Positions 53,046-61,981 of a DNA stretch of 64,000 bases are shown piece after piece. A program made the position numbers and the translations under genes. Under the pieces are notes generated by a model. It saw nothing but the letters and a program-made list of their open reading frames with translations, was not told the DNA's origin and ran no database searches. Numbering within the stretch: the stretch's first letter is position 1; each line of letters begins with the position of its first letter. The stretch comes from Aeromicrobium sp. Root472D3 (lineage in GTDB: Bacteria; Actinomycetota; Actinomycetes; Propionibacteriales; Nocardioidaceae), in NCBI RefSeq assembly GCF_001426485.1, contig NZ_LMET01000001.1, forward strand, positions 2,555,078 to 2,619,077, written 5' to 3'.

Positions 53046-54089
53046 TCAGACCTCGTCGTCGGCAGCGCCCGTCGTGACCTTGGGCGTGCCGTCGGGGTTG
53101 AGGCCCGCCTTCTCGCGACGGCTCGACACCGTCAGGCTGACGATCGCGGTGATGCTGAGGATGCCGACGATCACGCCGAGGCTCAGCAGCGTCGGGATCT
53201 CGTAGACCGGCACGTGCTCGCCACCGTTGATGAACGGCAGCTCGTTCTCGTGCAGCGCGTGCAGGATCAGCTTGACGCCGATGAACGCGAGCAGGATCGC
53301 GAGGCCCTGCGACAGGTAGATGAGCTTCTTGAGCAGACCGCCCAGCAGGAAGTACAGCTGACGCAGACCCATCAGCGCGAACACGTTGGCCGTGAAGACC
53401 AGGTACGGCTCCTTCGTGAGGCCGTAGATCGCGGGGATCGAGTCGAGCGCGAACAGCAGGTCGGTCGTGCCGAGGGCGATGATGACCAGGAACATCGGCG
53501 TGATGGCGCGCTTGCCGTTCTCGTGGACGAACAGCTTCAGGCCGTCCCACTGCTCCGACACCGTGAAGCGCTTGCGCGCCATGCGGACGACCGCGTTCTC
53601 GCCGTCGTCGTCGTGGTCGGTGTCCTTCATCAGGTTGTAGCCCGTGTAGAGCAGGAACGCACCGAAGATGTAGAAGATCCACGAGACCTGCTCGATCGCG
53701 ACCGCGCCCAGCGCGATGAACACCGCGCGGAAGATCAGGGCGATGACGATGCCCACCATCAGGGCTTCCTGCTGGTACTTCCGCGGCACCTTGAAGCTGG
53801 CCATGATGATGATGAAGATGAACAGGTTGTCGATCGACAGGCTGTACTCGGTCAGCCAGCCGGCGAAGAACTGCAGACCGAAGTCGCCGTCCTTGATCGT
53901 CGAGTCGTTGTGGTAGATCGAGACCCAGATGCCGAAGGCGATCGCGAGTCCGACGTACACGCTCAGGTAGGTCGCGCACTCCTTCATCGACGGCTCGTGC
54001 GGACGACGCGCGACGATCAGGATGTCGAAGAGCAGCACCGCGAGCGTCACGCCGATCGTGATCGCCCATTCGGTGGTGGATACGTTCAA
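53046..54089 (-). CDS. TerC/Alx-family membrane protein, probable manganese exporter
   Basis: This 347-residue protein has about nine hydrophobic segments. The acidic metal-site motifs of the family are TEYSLSIDNLFIF near residue 80 and LLFALDSIPAIYGLT near 205. Members are linked to manganese export or to metal loading of exported proteins. The start is TTG 54089, seven bases after GGAGG. A conserved manganese riboswitch-like leader lies directly upstream, which supports a manganese role. Confidence 0.88.
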   Translation of the reverse strand: MNVSTTEWAITIGVTLAVLLFDILIVARRPHEPSMKECATYLSVYVGLAIAFGIWVSIYHNDSTIKDGDFGLQFFAGWLTEYSLSIDNLFIFIIIMASFKVPRKYQQEALMVGIVIALIFRAVFIALGAVAIEQVSWIFYIFGAFLLYTGYNLMKDTDHDDDGENAVVRMARKRFTVSEQWDGLKLFVHENGKRAITPMFLVIIALGTTDLLFALDSIPAIYGLTKEPYLVFTANVFALMGLRQLYFLLGGLLKKLIYLSQGLAILLAFIGVKLILHALHENELPFINGGEHVPVYEIPTLLSLGVIVGILSITAIVSLTVSSRREKAGLNPDGTPKVTTGAADDEV

Positions 54090-54095
54090 GAGAGT

Positions 54096-54215
54096 CCTCC
54101 GGTCTCATGCAGGCCGGAGGTCTCTTCCGCCGCTGGCGCGGCCCGCAACACCGGGTGACTGCAGGGAGTCACCGTGATGACGGCGTTGCGGTTGGGGAAT
54201 ACTCCCCTCCGAGGC
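54096..54215 (-). ncRNA. yybP-ykoY-type manganese riboswitch in the terC leader
   Basis: Read on the minus strand, the leader has the conserved GGGGAGTA (54200-54207) near its 5' side and a GGAAGAGACCTCC segment near its 3' side. CGGAGG (54206-54211) can pair with CCTCCG (54115-54120) as P1. The same CCTCCGG (54114-54120) can instead pair with CCGGAGG (54096-54102), which is the Shine-Dalgarno sequence before TTG 54089. The switch would thus free the ribosome-binding site when the aptamer folds with manganese. Confidence 0.83.
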
Positions 54216-54264
54216 ACATTCTTGCAGGCAGAGGCCAGATCTGCCTCATCTGAGACCGCCGCAC

Positions 54265-54285
54265 GACGGCGATGTGAGCGCCGTC
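54265..54285 (-). terminator. Hairpin downstream of uvrB
   Basis: GACGGCG and CGCCGTC arms with a 7-base loop lie about 50 bases after the uvrB stop. A GC-rich palindrome (54312-54325) is nearer the stop. No U tract is present. Confidence 0.4.
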
Positions 54286-54332
54286 TCGCCCTCGGACGTC
54301 GGCCCGCGTCGCGGCGCCGGCGCCGTGCTCCG

Positions 54333-56417
54333 TCAGACGCCGGCCTCGAGCATGCCGCGCAGCTCCTTCTTCAGGTCGCCGATCTCGTCGCGCAGGCGCG
54401 CCGCGACCTCGAACTGCAGCTCGGCCGCGGCGGCCCGCATCTGCTCGCTGAGCTGCTCGATCAGTGCCGCCAGCTCGCCCGACGGGAGGTTGGCCAGATC
54501 GGCCGTGTGCTGGCCCAGCGGCACGGGCGCGCCCTTGCGTCGCTTGTCGCCCGTGGCCGCCAGCAACGAGGCCGTGTCGGCGTCCTCGCGTGCCAGCATG
54601 TCGGTGATGTCGCCGATCTTGCGTCGCAGCGGCGTCGGGTCGATGCCGTTGGCCGTGTTGTAGGCGACCTGCTTCTCGCGGCGACGGTTGGTCTCGTCGA
54701 TCGCGTAGGCCATCGAGTCCGTGATGCGGTCGGCGTACATGATGACCTGGCCCGAGACGTTGCGCGCCGCGCGGCCGATCGTCTGGATCAGCGAGCGCTC
54801 CGACCGCAGGAAGCCCTCCTTGTCGGCGTCGAGGATCGCGACGAGGCTCACCTCCGGCAGGTCGAGGCCCTCGCGCAGCAGGTTGATGCCCACCAGGACG
54901 TCGTACTCGCCCATGCGCAGCTCGCGCAGCAGCTCGACGCGGCGCAGGGTGTCGACCTCGGAGTGCAGGTAGCGCGTGCGGATGCCGGCCTCGAGCAGGT
55001 AGTCGGTGAGGTCTTCCGACATCTTCTTGGTCAGGGTCGTGACCAGCACGCGCTCGTTCTTGTCGGTGCGGGTGCGGATCTGCGTGATCAGGTCGTCGAT
55101 CTGGCCCTTGGTCGGCTTGACGACGACCTCGGGGTCGATCAGGCCGGTCGGTCGGATGATCTGCTCGACGACGTCGCCCTGCACCTTCTCCATCTCGTAG
55201 TTGCCGGGGGTGGCGGACAGGTAGACGGTCTGGCCGATGCGCTCGAGGAACTCGGGCCACTTCAGCGGGCGGTTGTCCATCGCGCTGGGCAGGCGGAAGC
55301 CGTGGTCGACGAGCGACCGCTTGCGCGACATGTCGCCCTCGTACATCGCGCCGATCTGCGGGATCGTGACGTGCGACTCGTCGACGACCAGGACGAAGTC
55401 GTCGGGGAAGTAGTCGAGCAGGCAGTGGCCCGGCGTGCCGGGCCCGCGCTGGTCCATGTGGCGCGAGTAGTTCTCGATGCCGGCGCACGTGCCGACCTGC
55501 TCCATCATCTCGATGTCGTACGTCGTGCGCATGCGCAGGCGCTGCGCCTCGAGCAGCTTGTTCTGGCCCTCGAGCTCGGCGAGGCGCTCCTCGAGCTCGA
55601 CCTTGATCGTCTCGATCGCCTTGCGCATCGTCGCGGGACCGGCGGCGTAGTGCGTCGCCGAGCCGACGAACAGCTCCTGGTCGTCGCTCAGCACCTCGCC
55701 CGTCAGCGGGTGCAGCGTCATGAGCCGCTCGATCTCGTCGCCGAAGAACTCGACCCGGACCGCGTGCTCCTGGTAGACGGGGAAGATCTCGACGGTGTCG
55801 CCCTTGACGCGGAACGTGCCGCGGGTCGAGGCGACGTCGTTGCGGACGTACTGGGCCTCGACGAGGGTGCGCAGCAGCTGGTCGCGGGCCATCTCCTCGC
55901 CGACCTTGAAGCCGATCATGCGCTCGAGGTACTCCTGCGCCGAGCCGAGGCCGTAGATGCACGAGACCGTCGCGACGACGATGACGTCGCGACGCGTCAG
56001 CAGCGACCACGTGGCGGAGTGGCGCAGCCGCTCGACCTCCTCGTTGATCGAGGAGTCCTTCTCGATGTAGGTGTCGCTCTGCGCGATGTACGCCTCGGGC
56101 TGGTAGTAGTCGTAGTACGAGACGAAGTACTCGACGGCGTTGTGCGGCAGCAGCTCGCGCAGCTCGTTGGCGAACTGCGCCGCCAGCAGCTTGTTGGGCA
56201 TCATGACGAGCATGGGGCGCTGCAGACGCTCGGCCAGCCACGCCGTCGTGGCGGTCTTTCCGGTACCGGTCGCACCCAGCAGGACGTTGTCGACGCTGCC
56301 GGCCTTGATGCGCTTCTCGAGCTCGGCGATCGCCGCCGGCTGGTCACCCGCGGGGACGTACTCCGAGACGACCTCGATGGGCGCGACCTGACGCTTAAGC
56401 TCCGAAACTGACCTCAT
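54333..56417 (-). CDS. uvrB: Excinuclease ABC subunit B
   Basis: UvrB verifies damage and hands it to UvrC. The 694-residue protein has Walker A GATGTGKT at residues 48-55, the DNA-gripping hairpin region [11 protein letters not shown] near 101, the helicase motif VVDESH, and QTIGRAARN. The UvrC-binding coiled coil is at the C-terminus. ATG 56417 has TAGGCT 6 bases upstream. It is divergent from the TetR gene. No SOS box was seen. Confidence 0.97.
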   Translation of the reverse strand: MRSVSELKRQVAPIEVVSEYVPAGDQPAAIAELEKRIKAGSVDNVLLGATGTGKTATTAWLAERLQRPMLVMMPNKLLAAQFANELRELLPHNAVEYFVSYYDYYQPEAYIAQSDTYIEKDSSINEEVERLRHSATWSLLTRRDVIVVATVSCIYGLGSAQEYLERMIGFKVGEEMARDQLLRTLVEAQYVRNDVASTRGTFRVKGDTVEIFPVYQEHAVRVEFFGDEIERLMTLHPLTGEVLSDDQELFVGSATHYAAGPATMRKAIETIKVELEERLAELEGQNKLLEAQRLRMRTTYDIEMMEQVGTCAGIENYSRHMDQRGPGTPGHCLLDYFPDDFVLVVDESHVTIPQIGAMYEGDMSRKRSLVDHGFRLPSAMDNRPLKWPEFLERIGQTVYLSATPGNYEMEKVQGDVVEQIIRPTGLIDPEVVVKPTKGQIDDLITQIRTRTDKNERVLVTTLTKKMSEDLTDYLLEAGIRTRYLHSEVDTLRRVELLRELRMGEYDVLVGINLLREGLDLPEVSLVAILDADKEGFLRSERSLIQTIGRAARNVSGQVIMYADRITDSMAYAIDETNRRREKQVAYNTANGIDPTPLRRKIGDITDMLAREDADTASLLAATGDKRRKGAPVPLGQHTADLANLPSGELAALIEQLSEQMRAAAAELQFEVAARLRDEIGDLKKELRGMLEAGV

Positions 56418-56429
56418 GCACCGAGCCTA
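56418..56429 (-). promoter_or_regulatory. Leaderless promoter of uvrB
   Basis: On the minus strand TAGGCT is followed by 6 bases and ATG 56417. Confidence 0.5.
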
Positions 56430-56453
56430 CGACCAGCCACCGACAGCGCACCC

Positions 56454-56466
56454 TAAACTCGTGCGC
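56454..56466 (+). promoter_or_regulatory. Leaderless promoter of the TetR gene
   Basis: TAAACT is followed by 7 bases and ATG 56467. The -10 boxes of uvrB and tetR are back to back, 24 bases apart. Confidence 0.45.
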
Positions 56467-57123
56467 ATGGCTGTCTCGGAACGCCGCGCAGAGCGCAAGA
56501 GGGAGATTCTCGAGGCGACCCGGACGTTGTTCGACGAGCGAGGCGTGAGAGACGCCCAGATCGAGGACATCGCACGGGCCGTCGGGATCAACCGCGCCAT
56601 CATCTACCGCCACTTCTCCGGCAAGGAGGAGCTCTTCGCCGAGACCCTCGTCGGCTACCTCCAGGAGCTCGACCGCACGCTCGGTGCCGCCGACGACCCG
56701 TCGCGAGATCCCGAGGACCGCCTGCGGTCCATCACGATCGGCTTCCTCGACTTCGGCGCCCGACTGCCGGCGTTCGTCGACTGCGCACAGGCCCTCCTGC
56801 GCCGCCGCGGCGAGGAGCTCATGGAGGAGGTCAGCCAGAAGGTCATGATCGACCTGGGCCTCGCGATGGCCGCCTGCCTGAACCACGTCGTCGAGATCCT
56901 CGACGCGGGCGTGGCCACGCGGCAGTTCACGGTGCGCGACCCCAACCTGCTGGCCAACATCTTCTACACGCAGGCCCTCGGCGTGCTCAACCTCGCGACG
57001 CTCCAGCTGTCGGTGCGCGAGGACAACCCGGGGCTGCCGGCCGTCGACGCCGTCCCGTTCGACGAGGTCAAGCAGCTCGTCGCCGTCGCGGCCGTCGCGA
57101 TGGCTCGCGGCACCGACCGCTAG
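56467..57123 (+). CDS. TetR-family transcriptional regulator
   Basis: This 218-residue protein has the TetR helix-turn-helix at about residues 31-57 (QIEDIARAVGINRAIIYRHFSGKEELF). The helical ligand-binding domain follows. Its target is not known. The SDR gene that converges on it has an operator-like palindrome, and so does the fabG4 region 3 kb downstream; either may be its site. A fatty-acid or acyl-CoA ligand would fit the locus but is inference. Confidence 0.9.
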   Translation: MAVSERRAERKREILEATRTLFDERGVRDAQIEDIARAVGINRAIIYRHFSGKEELFAETLVGYLQELDRTLGAADDPSRDPEDRLRSITIGFLDFGARLPAFVDCAQALLRRRGEELMEEVSQKVMIDLGLAMAACLNHVVEILDAGVATRQFTVRDPNLLANIFYTQALGVLNLATLQLSVREDNPGLPAVDAVPFDEVKQLVAVAAVAMARGTDR

Positions 57124-57127
57124 GCGC

Positions 57128-58090
57128 TCACGCGAAGGCGTCGACCCCGGTGCGCCGGGCCGACAGCGTCCACAGGCGGGCGGCCTGCTCCGGATCGGTC
57201 GCGTGGGCGGCGACACCGCGCCGCGGACCGTCCGGGACGTGCGGCTCGGCGACGTCGCAGTCCTCGAGGTACACACCGCCCATGCCGTCGAGCCGAGACG
57301 ACGTGGCGGCCCACACCTGCGTCGCGGCCCCCTGCTCGGGCGTCTTGAACATCGACGGGTCGACCGGCGTCCCGTCGGGGTTGACCCAGCCCATCTCGAC
57401 CTGCTCCTCGACCGGCAGGTGCCGCTGGAGCGGCGTCAGGATGCCGCCGGGGTGCAGCGAGAACGCGCGCACGCCGACGTCGCGCCCGAGGGCGTCGAGG
57501 TGCAGGGCGAACAGCGCGTTGGCGGTCTTGGCCTGGCCGTAGGCCTCCCACTTGTCGTAGTCGCCGCCCTCGAAGTCGACGTCGTCCCACCGGATGCCCG
57601 AGCGCAGGTGGCCCGTCGACGACACCGAGACGACGCGGGCGCCGCCGGGCTCGATGACGGGCCACAGGCGGTTGACCAGCGCGAAGTGGCCGAGGTGGTT
57701 GGTCGCGAACTGCGCCTCCCAGCCCGGGCCGCCACGCGTCTCGGGCGTCGCCATGATGCCGGCGCTGTCGATCACCACGTCGAGCGTGCGACCGGACCCG
57801 ACGAGCCGGTCGGCGAAGGCGGCGACGCTGTCGAGGTCGCCCAGGTCGAGCTCGTCGACCTCGGTGCGGTCGATGCCCGCCAGCTGGTCGCGGGCCTGGT
57901 CCGGTCGGCGGGCGGGGACGACGACCCGGGCGCCCGCCTTCGCCAGCGCGCGGGTGGTCTCGAGACCGATGCCGGAGTAGCCGCCCGTGACGAGGGCCGT
58001 CGTGCCGGTCAGGTCGATGCCGTCGAGCACCTCGTCGGCCGTCGTGTGCGCCCCGAAGCCGGAGCCGATGGGCGTCTGCGAAGAAGTCAT
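57128..58090 (-). CDS. Short-chain dehydrogenase/reductase
   Basis: This 320-residue oxidoreductase has the cofactor motif TGGYSGIG at residues 35-42, NHLGHFALVNRL at 131-142, and the catalytic pair Y184 and K188 in YGQAKTANA. It resembles the retinol dehydrogenase/WWOX-like SDRs often seen in actinobacteria. The substrate is unknown. ATG 58090 lies 7 bases after TAGCGT and next to a perfect palindrome. Confidence 0.88.
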   Translation of the reverse strand: MTSSQTPIGSGFGAHTTADEVLDGIDLTGTTALVTGGYSGIGLETTRALAKAGARVVVPARRPDQARDQLAGIDRTEVDELDLGDLDSVAAFADRLVGSGRTLDVVIDSAGIMATPETRGGPGWEAQFATNHLGHFALVNRLWPVIEPGGARVVSVSSTGHLRSGIRWDDVDFEGGDYDKWEAYGQAKTANALFALHLDALGRDVGVRAFSLHPGGILTPLQRHLPVEEQVEMGWVNPDGTPVDPSMFKTPEQGAATQVWAATSSRLDGMGGVYLEDCDVAEPHVPDGPRRGVAAHATDPEQAARLWTLSARRTGVDAFA

Positions 58091-58124
58091 GCCCACGACG
58101 CTAGGTGCTGGAGCGCGCTCCAGC
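58091..58124 (-). promoter_or_regulatory. SDR promoter with perfect operator-like palindrome
   Basis: On the minus strand TAGCGT (58098-58103) is followed by 7 bases and ATG 58090. Three bases upstream of the box is an 18-bp perfect palindrome with half-site GCTGGAGCG (58107-58124). Its place between the -10 and -35 positions fits a repressor site, for example for a TetR-type protein. Confidence 0.6.
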
Positions 58125-58144
58125 GCAACCCCCTGGACGACGCA

Positions 58145-58176
58145 GGGCCCGACGTCCCTGAGAAGACGTCGGGCCC
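58145..58176 (-). terminator. Strong hairpin after the thiolase gene
   Basis: A perfect 12-bp stem, GGGCCCGACGTC with its complement, has an 8-base loop and lies 18 bases past the thiolase stop. Confidence 0.7.
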
Positions 58177-58194
58177 GGCGGGCGGGGTGGCGGG

Positions 58195-59559
58195 TCAGGC
58201 CTCCAGGATCGCGACGACGCCCTGGCCGCCCGCGGCGCAGATCGAGATCAGGCCACGGCCCGAGCCCTTCTCGTGCAGCAGCTTGGCCAGGTTCGCGACG
58301 ATGCGTCCGCCGGTCGCGGCGAACGGGTGCGCCGCGGCCAACGACGAGCCCTTGACGTTGAGCCTGCTGCGGTCGATCGAGCCCAGCGGCACGTCGAGGC
58401 CGAGCTTGTCCTTGCAGAACGTCGGGTCCTCCCACGCCGCGAGGGTCGTCAGCACCTGACCGGCGAACGCCTCGTGGATCTCGTAGAAGTCGAAGTCCTG
58501 CAGCGTCAGGCCCTGACGTGCGAGCATGCGCGGCACGGCGTAGACCGGGGCCATCAGCAGGCCCTCGGCACCCGACACGTAGTCGACCGCTGCGGTCTCG
58601 TAGTCGACGAAGTACGCCTCGGGGGTCCACCCGCGCTTCTCGGCCTCCTCCTCGGACGCCAGCAGGACGACCGACGCGCCGTCGGACAGCGGCGTGGAGT
58701 TGGCGGCCGTCATGGTGGCCTCGTCGCCGAACGACGTGCCGAACACGGGCTTGAGCTTCGCGAGCTTCTCGACGCTCGAGTCGGGACGCAGGTTGTTGTC
58801 CTTCGTGACGCCCTGGAACGGCGTGACGAGGTCGTCCTGCCAGCCCTCGTCGTACGACGTCGCGAGGTTCTGGTGCGATGTCACGGCGAGCTCGTCCTGC
58901 GCCTCGCGGGTGATGCCCCACTCCTTGGTCGTGATGGCCTGGCTGTCGCCCATCGACAGGCCGGTGCGGGGCTCGGCGTTGCGCGGCTGGTCGGGCGCCA
59001 GGAACGCCGGACGGATCTTGGCGAGCGCCTTGACGCGGCCCTTGTTGTCCTTGGCGCGGTTGGCCTCGAGCAGGATCTTGCGCAGCTTGTCGCCGATCGC
59101 CAGCGGGGCGTCGGACGTCGTGTCGGACCCGCCCGCGATGCCGGCGTCGATCTTGCCCAGGGCGATCTTGTTGGCGACCAGGATCGCGGCCTGGATGCCG
59201 GTGTCGCAGGCCTGCTGGACGTCGAAGGCCGGGGTGTCGGGCGAGAGCTTCGAGCCCAGCACGGTCTCGCGGGCGAGGTTGAAGTCGCGGCTGTGCTTGA
59301 GGACGGCGCCGGCCGCGAACTCGCCGACCCGCTCGCCCTCGAGGCCGAAGCGGTCGACGAGCCCGTCGAGCGCCGCGGTCAGCATCTCCTGGTTCGAGAC
59401 GTGGGTGTAGACGGTGTTGGAGCGCGCGAACGGGATGCGGTTCCCGCCGATGACGGCGACGCGCCGCACCTGCTGCGGGGTCGCGGAACCGGCGGAAGCC
59501 GTCTGCTGCGCGGGGGCCTTCTTGGCCGGGGACTTCTTCGCGGGGGACGTGTCCGCCAT
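58195..59559 (-). CDS. Acetyl-CoA acetyltransferase (thiolase), FadA2/FadI-like
   Basis: This 454-residue thiolase forms or cleaves 3-ketoacyl-CoA. The nucleophile is C118 in QQACDTG. The C-terminal catalytic motifs are EIHEAFAGQ, AAHPFAATGGR and ICAAGGQG. Residues 1-30 are an unusual Lys-, Ala- and Pro-rich extension (SPAKKSPAKKAPAQQ) before the fold begins. GAGGAG lies 7 bases before ATG 59559. It is divergent from the fabG4-like gene, as fadA2 is in M. tuberculosis (from memory). Confidence 0.9.
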   Translation of the reverse strand: MADTSPAKKSPAKKAPAQQTASAGSATPQQVRRVAVIGGNRIPFARSNTVYTHVSNQEMLTAALDGLVDRFGLEGERVGEFAAGAVLKHSRDFNLARETVLGSKLSPDTPAFDVQQACDTGIQAAILVANKIALGKIDAGIAGGSDTTSDAPLAIGDKLRKILLEANRAKDNKGRVKALAKIRPAFLAPDQPRNAEPRTGLSMGDSQAITTKEWGITREAQDELAVTSHQNLATSYDEGWQDDLVTPFQGVTKDNNLRPDSSVEKLAKLKPVFGTSFGDEATMTAANSTPLSDGASVVLLASEEEAEKRGWTPEAYFVDYETAAVDYVSGAEGLLMAPVYAVPRMLARQGLTLQDFDFYEIHEAFAGQVLTTLAAWEDPTFCKDKLGLDVPLGSIDRSRLNVKGSSLAAAHPFAATGGRIVANLAKLLHEKGSGRGLISICAAGGQGVVAILEA

Positions 59560-59667
59560 GGCGGTCTCCTCGATCGTCGTGAACAGTGGTGGTGAACGTG
59601 ATGCGCGCCGCAGCCACAGGTGTGGACTGACGTCGAAGCATGACGTTACAGTTTCAGCATCATTCCA

Positions 59668-59682
59668 GATACCGATGGTATC
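59668..59682. promoter_or_regulatory. Palindrome upstream of the fabG4-like gene
   Basis: GATACC-GAT-GGTATC is a perfect inverted repeat in the divergent region between the thiolase and reductase genes, 24 bases before ATG 59707. Two TGACGT copies lie near 59625-59650. The arrangement suggests a shared operator. Confidence 0.5.
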
Positions 59683-59706
59683 CGAGAGATAGGACACACC
59701 CGACTC

Positions 59707-61056
59707 ATGACTGATCGCTACCAGTCGCTCGCGCACAACCCGATCGGCAAGTTCATCGTCACGAATCTGGGTCTGCCCAACCCGCCCGTGCTGGAGCGGT
59801 GGACCGAGGGGTCGCCCCTCGTGAAGGGCACCGTCCTGATCGGCGCCGCGCCGAGGAGCACGATCGGCACGACCCTCAACGCGACGCTCAAGTCGAGCGG
59901 CATCGAGGCGGTCGGCGTCCGCGCCGACGGCAAGAAGTACAAGGCCCTGGTCTTCGACGCCACCGGCATCGCCGACACCGCCGGCCTGGCTGACATGCAG
60001 CAGTTCTTCACGCCCGCGCTGCGCAGCCTCGCCAGCTCCGGGCGTCTCGTCGTGATCGGCGCCCTGCCCGCCCAGGCGAGCACCGAGACCGCCGCGATCG
60101 CCCAGCGCGCCCTCGAGGGCTTCGTCCGCTCGGCGGGCAAGGAGATCGGCGGCAACGGCAGCACGGCGAACCTGGTGTACGTCGGCGAGGGCAGCGAGAA
60201 GGCGCTCGGCTCGACGCTCGAGTTCCTGCTCTCCCCCAAGTCGGCGTTCGTGTCGGGCCAGGTCATCCGTCTCGGCCTGACCGAGCTGGTCTCCCCCGAC
60301 ACCGTCGCCGACCCGGCCAAGCCGCTCGCCGGCAAGGTCGCGCTCGTCACGGGTGCCTCCCGCGGCCTCGGTGCGGCGATGGCCCGCACCCTGCACCGCG
60401 ACGGCGCCGCGATCGTCGGCCTCGACGTCCCCGGCCTCAAGGACGAGCTCGACGCCGTCATGGCCGAGCTCAACGGCACGTCGATCGCCGAGGACATCAC
60501 GGCACCCGAGGCCCCCCGGGTCATCGCCGACGCGCTCGAGGACGCCCACGGCGGCGTCGACATCGTGGTGCACAACGCCGGCATCACCCGCGACAAGCGC
60601 CTCAAGAACATGAAGACCGAGAACTGGAACCTCGTGATCGACATCAGCGTCGGCGCCCCGCAGCGCATCACCGCCGAGCTCCTGCAGCGCTCGCTGCTGC
60701 GTCGCGGCGGACGCGTCATCGGCATCTCGTCGATCGCCGGCATCGCGGGCAACAACGGCCAGACGAGCTACGGCACCGCCAAGGCCGGCGTGATCGGCTT
60801 CGTCGACGACCTGTCGAAGCGGGTCGCCGAGGCCGGCATCACGGTCAACGCGATCGCACCGGGCTTCATCGAGACCGACATGGTCAAGACCATGCCGCTC
60901 GGCATCCGCGAGGCCGGCCGCCGGCTCAGCTCGCTGTCGCAGGGCGGCCAGCCGATCGACGTCGCCGAGGCGATCGCGTGGTACGCGCACCCCGGTTCGT
61001 CGGCGATCTCGGGCAACGTCGTGCGCGTGTGCGGCCAGGCCCTGATCGGCGCCTGA
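59707..61056 (+). CDS. High-molecular-weight 3-oxoacyl-(ACP/CoA) reductase, FabG4-like
   Basis: This 449-residue protein has two parts. Residues 1-200 form a flavodoxin-like domain seen in FabG4 (Rv0242c) of M. tuberculosis. Residues 208-449 are the SDR reductase with TGASRGLG (215-222), NAG (290-292) and the catalytic S342, Y355 and K359. It reduces 3-ketoacyl substrates in fatty-acid metabolism. The HtdX-like gene starts 2 bases after its stop, so reduction and dehydration are coupled. Confidence 0.92.
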   Translation: MTDRYQSLAHNPIGKFIVTNLGLPNPPVLERWTEGSPLVKGTVLIGAAPRSTIGTTLNATLKSSGIEAVGVRADGKKYKALVFDATGIADTAGLADMQQFFTPALRSLASSGRLVVIGALPAQASTETAAIAQRALEGFVRSAGKEIGGNGSTANLVYVGEGSEKALGSTLEFLLSPKSAFVSGQVIRLGLTELVSPDTVADPAKPLAGKVALVTGASRGLGAAMARTLHRDGAAIVGLDVPGLKDELDAVMAELNGTSIAEDITAPEAPRVIADALEDAHGGVDIVVHNAGITRDKRLKNMKTENWNLVIDISVGAPQRITAELLQRSLLRRGGRVIGISSIAGIAGNNGQTSYGTAKAGVIGFVDDLSKRVAEAGITVNAIAPGFIETDMVKTMPLGIREAGRRLSSLSQGGQPIDVAEAIAWYAHPGSSAISGNVVRVCGQALIGA

Positions 61057-61057
61057 C

Positions 61058-61939
61058 GTGACGACCCGCGTCTTCACGTCGGCGCCTCCGACGCTGCCCC
61101 TGATGCTCAAGGCGGCGCTGCCCGCCGTCCCCGTCATCGGCGGGCTGCCGGGCGTCAGGCACGCCAAGGGCTCGGTGCCCGACGTCGTCCTCGAACGGCA
61201 CGGCGTCGTGACCGACCCGCGACACCTCGACGCGTACAACGAGGTCTGCGGGTTCCCTCGCAGCGACACCCTGCCGGCCACCTACCCGCACATGGCCGCG
61301 TTCGCGCTGCACATGACGCTGATGACCGACACGTCGTTCCCGTTCGCCCCGATGGGCCTGGTGCACCTGCGCAACACCATCGCGCAGCACCGGCCGATCC
61401 GCGTCGACGAGGCCTTCGACGTGTCGGTGCGCGCAGACGACCTGCGTCCGCACCCCAAGGGCTCGCTGATCGACATCGTCACGACCGTCACGATCGCCGG
61501 CGACGTCGTGTGGGACGAGACGATGACGCTGTTCTCGCGGCACAAGGGCGGCGCGCCCGAACAGTCCCCCGCCGCCCTGACCGGCGTCGAGGTGCCCGAC
61601 GGCGTCGTGCACTGGAAGCTCGCCGGCGACCTCGGCCGTCGCTACGCCGCGATCTCGGGCGACCGCAACCCCATCCACCTGTACCCGCTGACCGCCAAGG
61701 CGTTCGGCTTCCCGAGCAACATCGCCCACGGCATGTGGACGCTCGCGCGCAGCCTCTCGGCGGTGCAGAACAAGCTGCCCGACGCGTTCACGAATGTCGC
61801 CGAGTTCCGCAAGCCGATCCTGCTGCCGACGACCGTCGTGTTCGGGTCGTCGTCCGACGACGACGTGCTGACGTTCGGCGTGAAGGGCTCCCGCAAGCCC
61901 GTCCCGCACCTCGTCGGACGCGTCACCGCGCTGCCGTAG
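61058..61939 (+). CDS. MaoC-like (R)-3-hydroxyacyl dehydratase, HtdX-like
   Basis: This 293-residue protein has a double hot-dog fold. The hydratase 2 motif YAAISGDRNPIHL lies at residues 196-208, with D202 and H207 as the likely catalytic pair. It interconverts 3-hydroxyacyl and enoyl thioesters and matches HtdX (Rv0241c) in length and position after fabG4. The start is GTG 61058. Confidence 0.9.
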   Translation: MTTRVFTSAPPTLPLMLKAALPAVPVIGGLPGVRHAKGSVPDVVLERHGVVTDPRHLDAYNEVCGFPRSDTLPATYPHMAAFALHMTLMTDTSFPFAPMGLVHLRNTIAQHRPIRVDEAFDVSVRADDLRPHPKGSLIDIVTTVTIAGDVVWDETMTLFSRHKGGAPEQSPAALTGVEVPDGVVHWKLAGDLGRRYAAISGDRNPIHLYPLTAKAFGFPSNIAHGMWTLARSLSAVQNKLPDAFTNVAEFRKPILLPTTVVFGSSSDDDVLTFGVKGSRKPVPHLVGRVTALP

Positions 61940-61946
61940 GCCCCGG

Positions 61947-61968
61947 CGCCCCCGGACGTCCGGGGGCG
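61947..61968. terminator. Bidirectional hairpin between convergent genes
   Basis: A 22-bp perfect palindrome with half-site CGCCCCCGGAC lies between the HtdX-like and TesB stops. The loop would have to use the central bases. Confidence 0.65.
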
Positions 61969-61981
61969 TCGAGGTCGTGCC

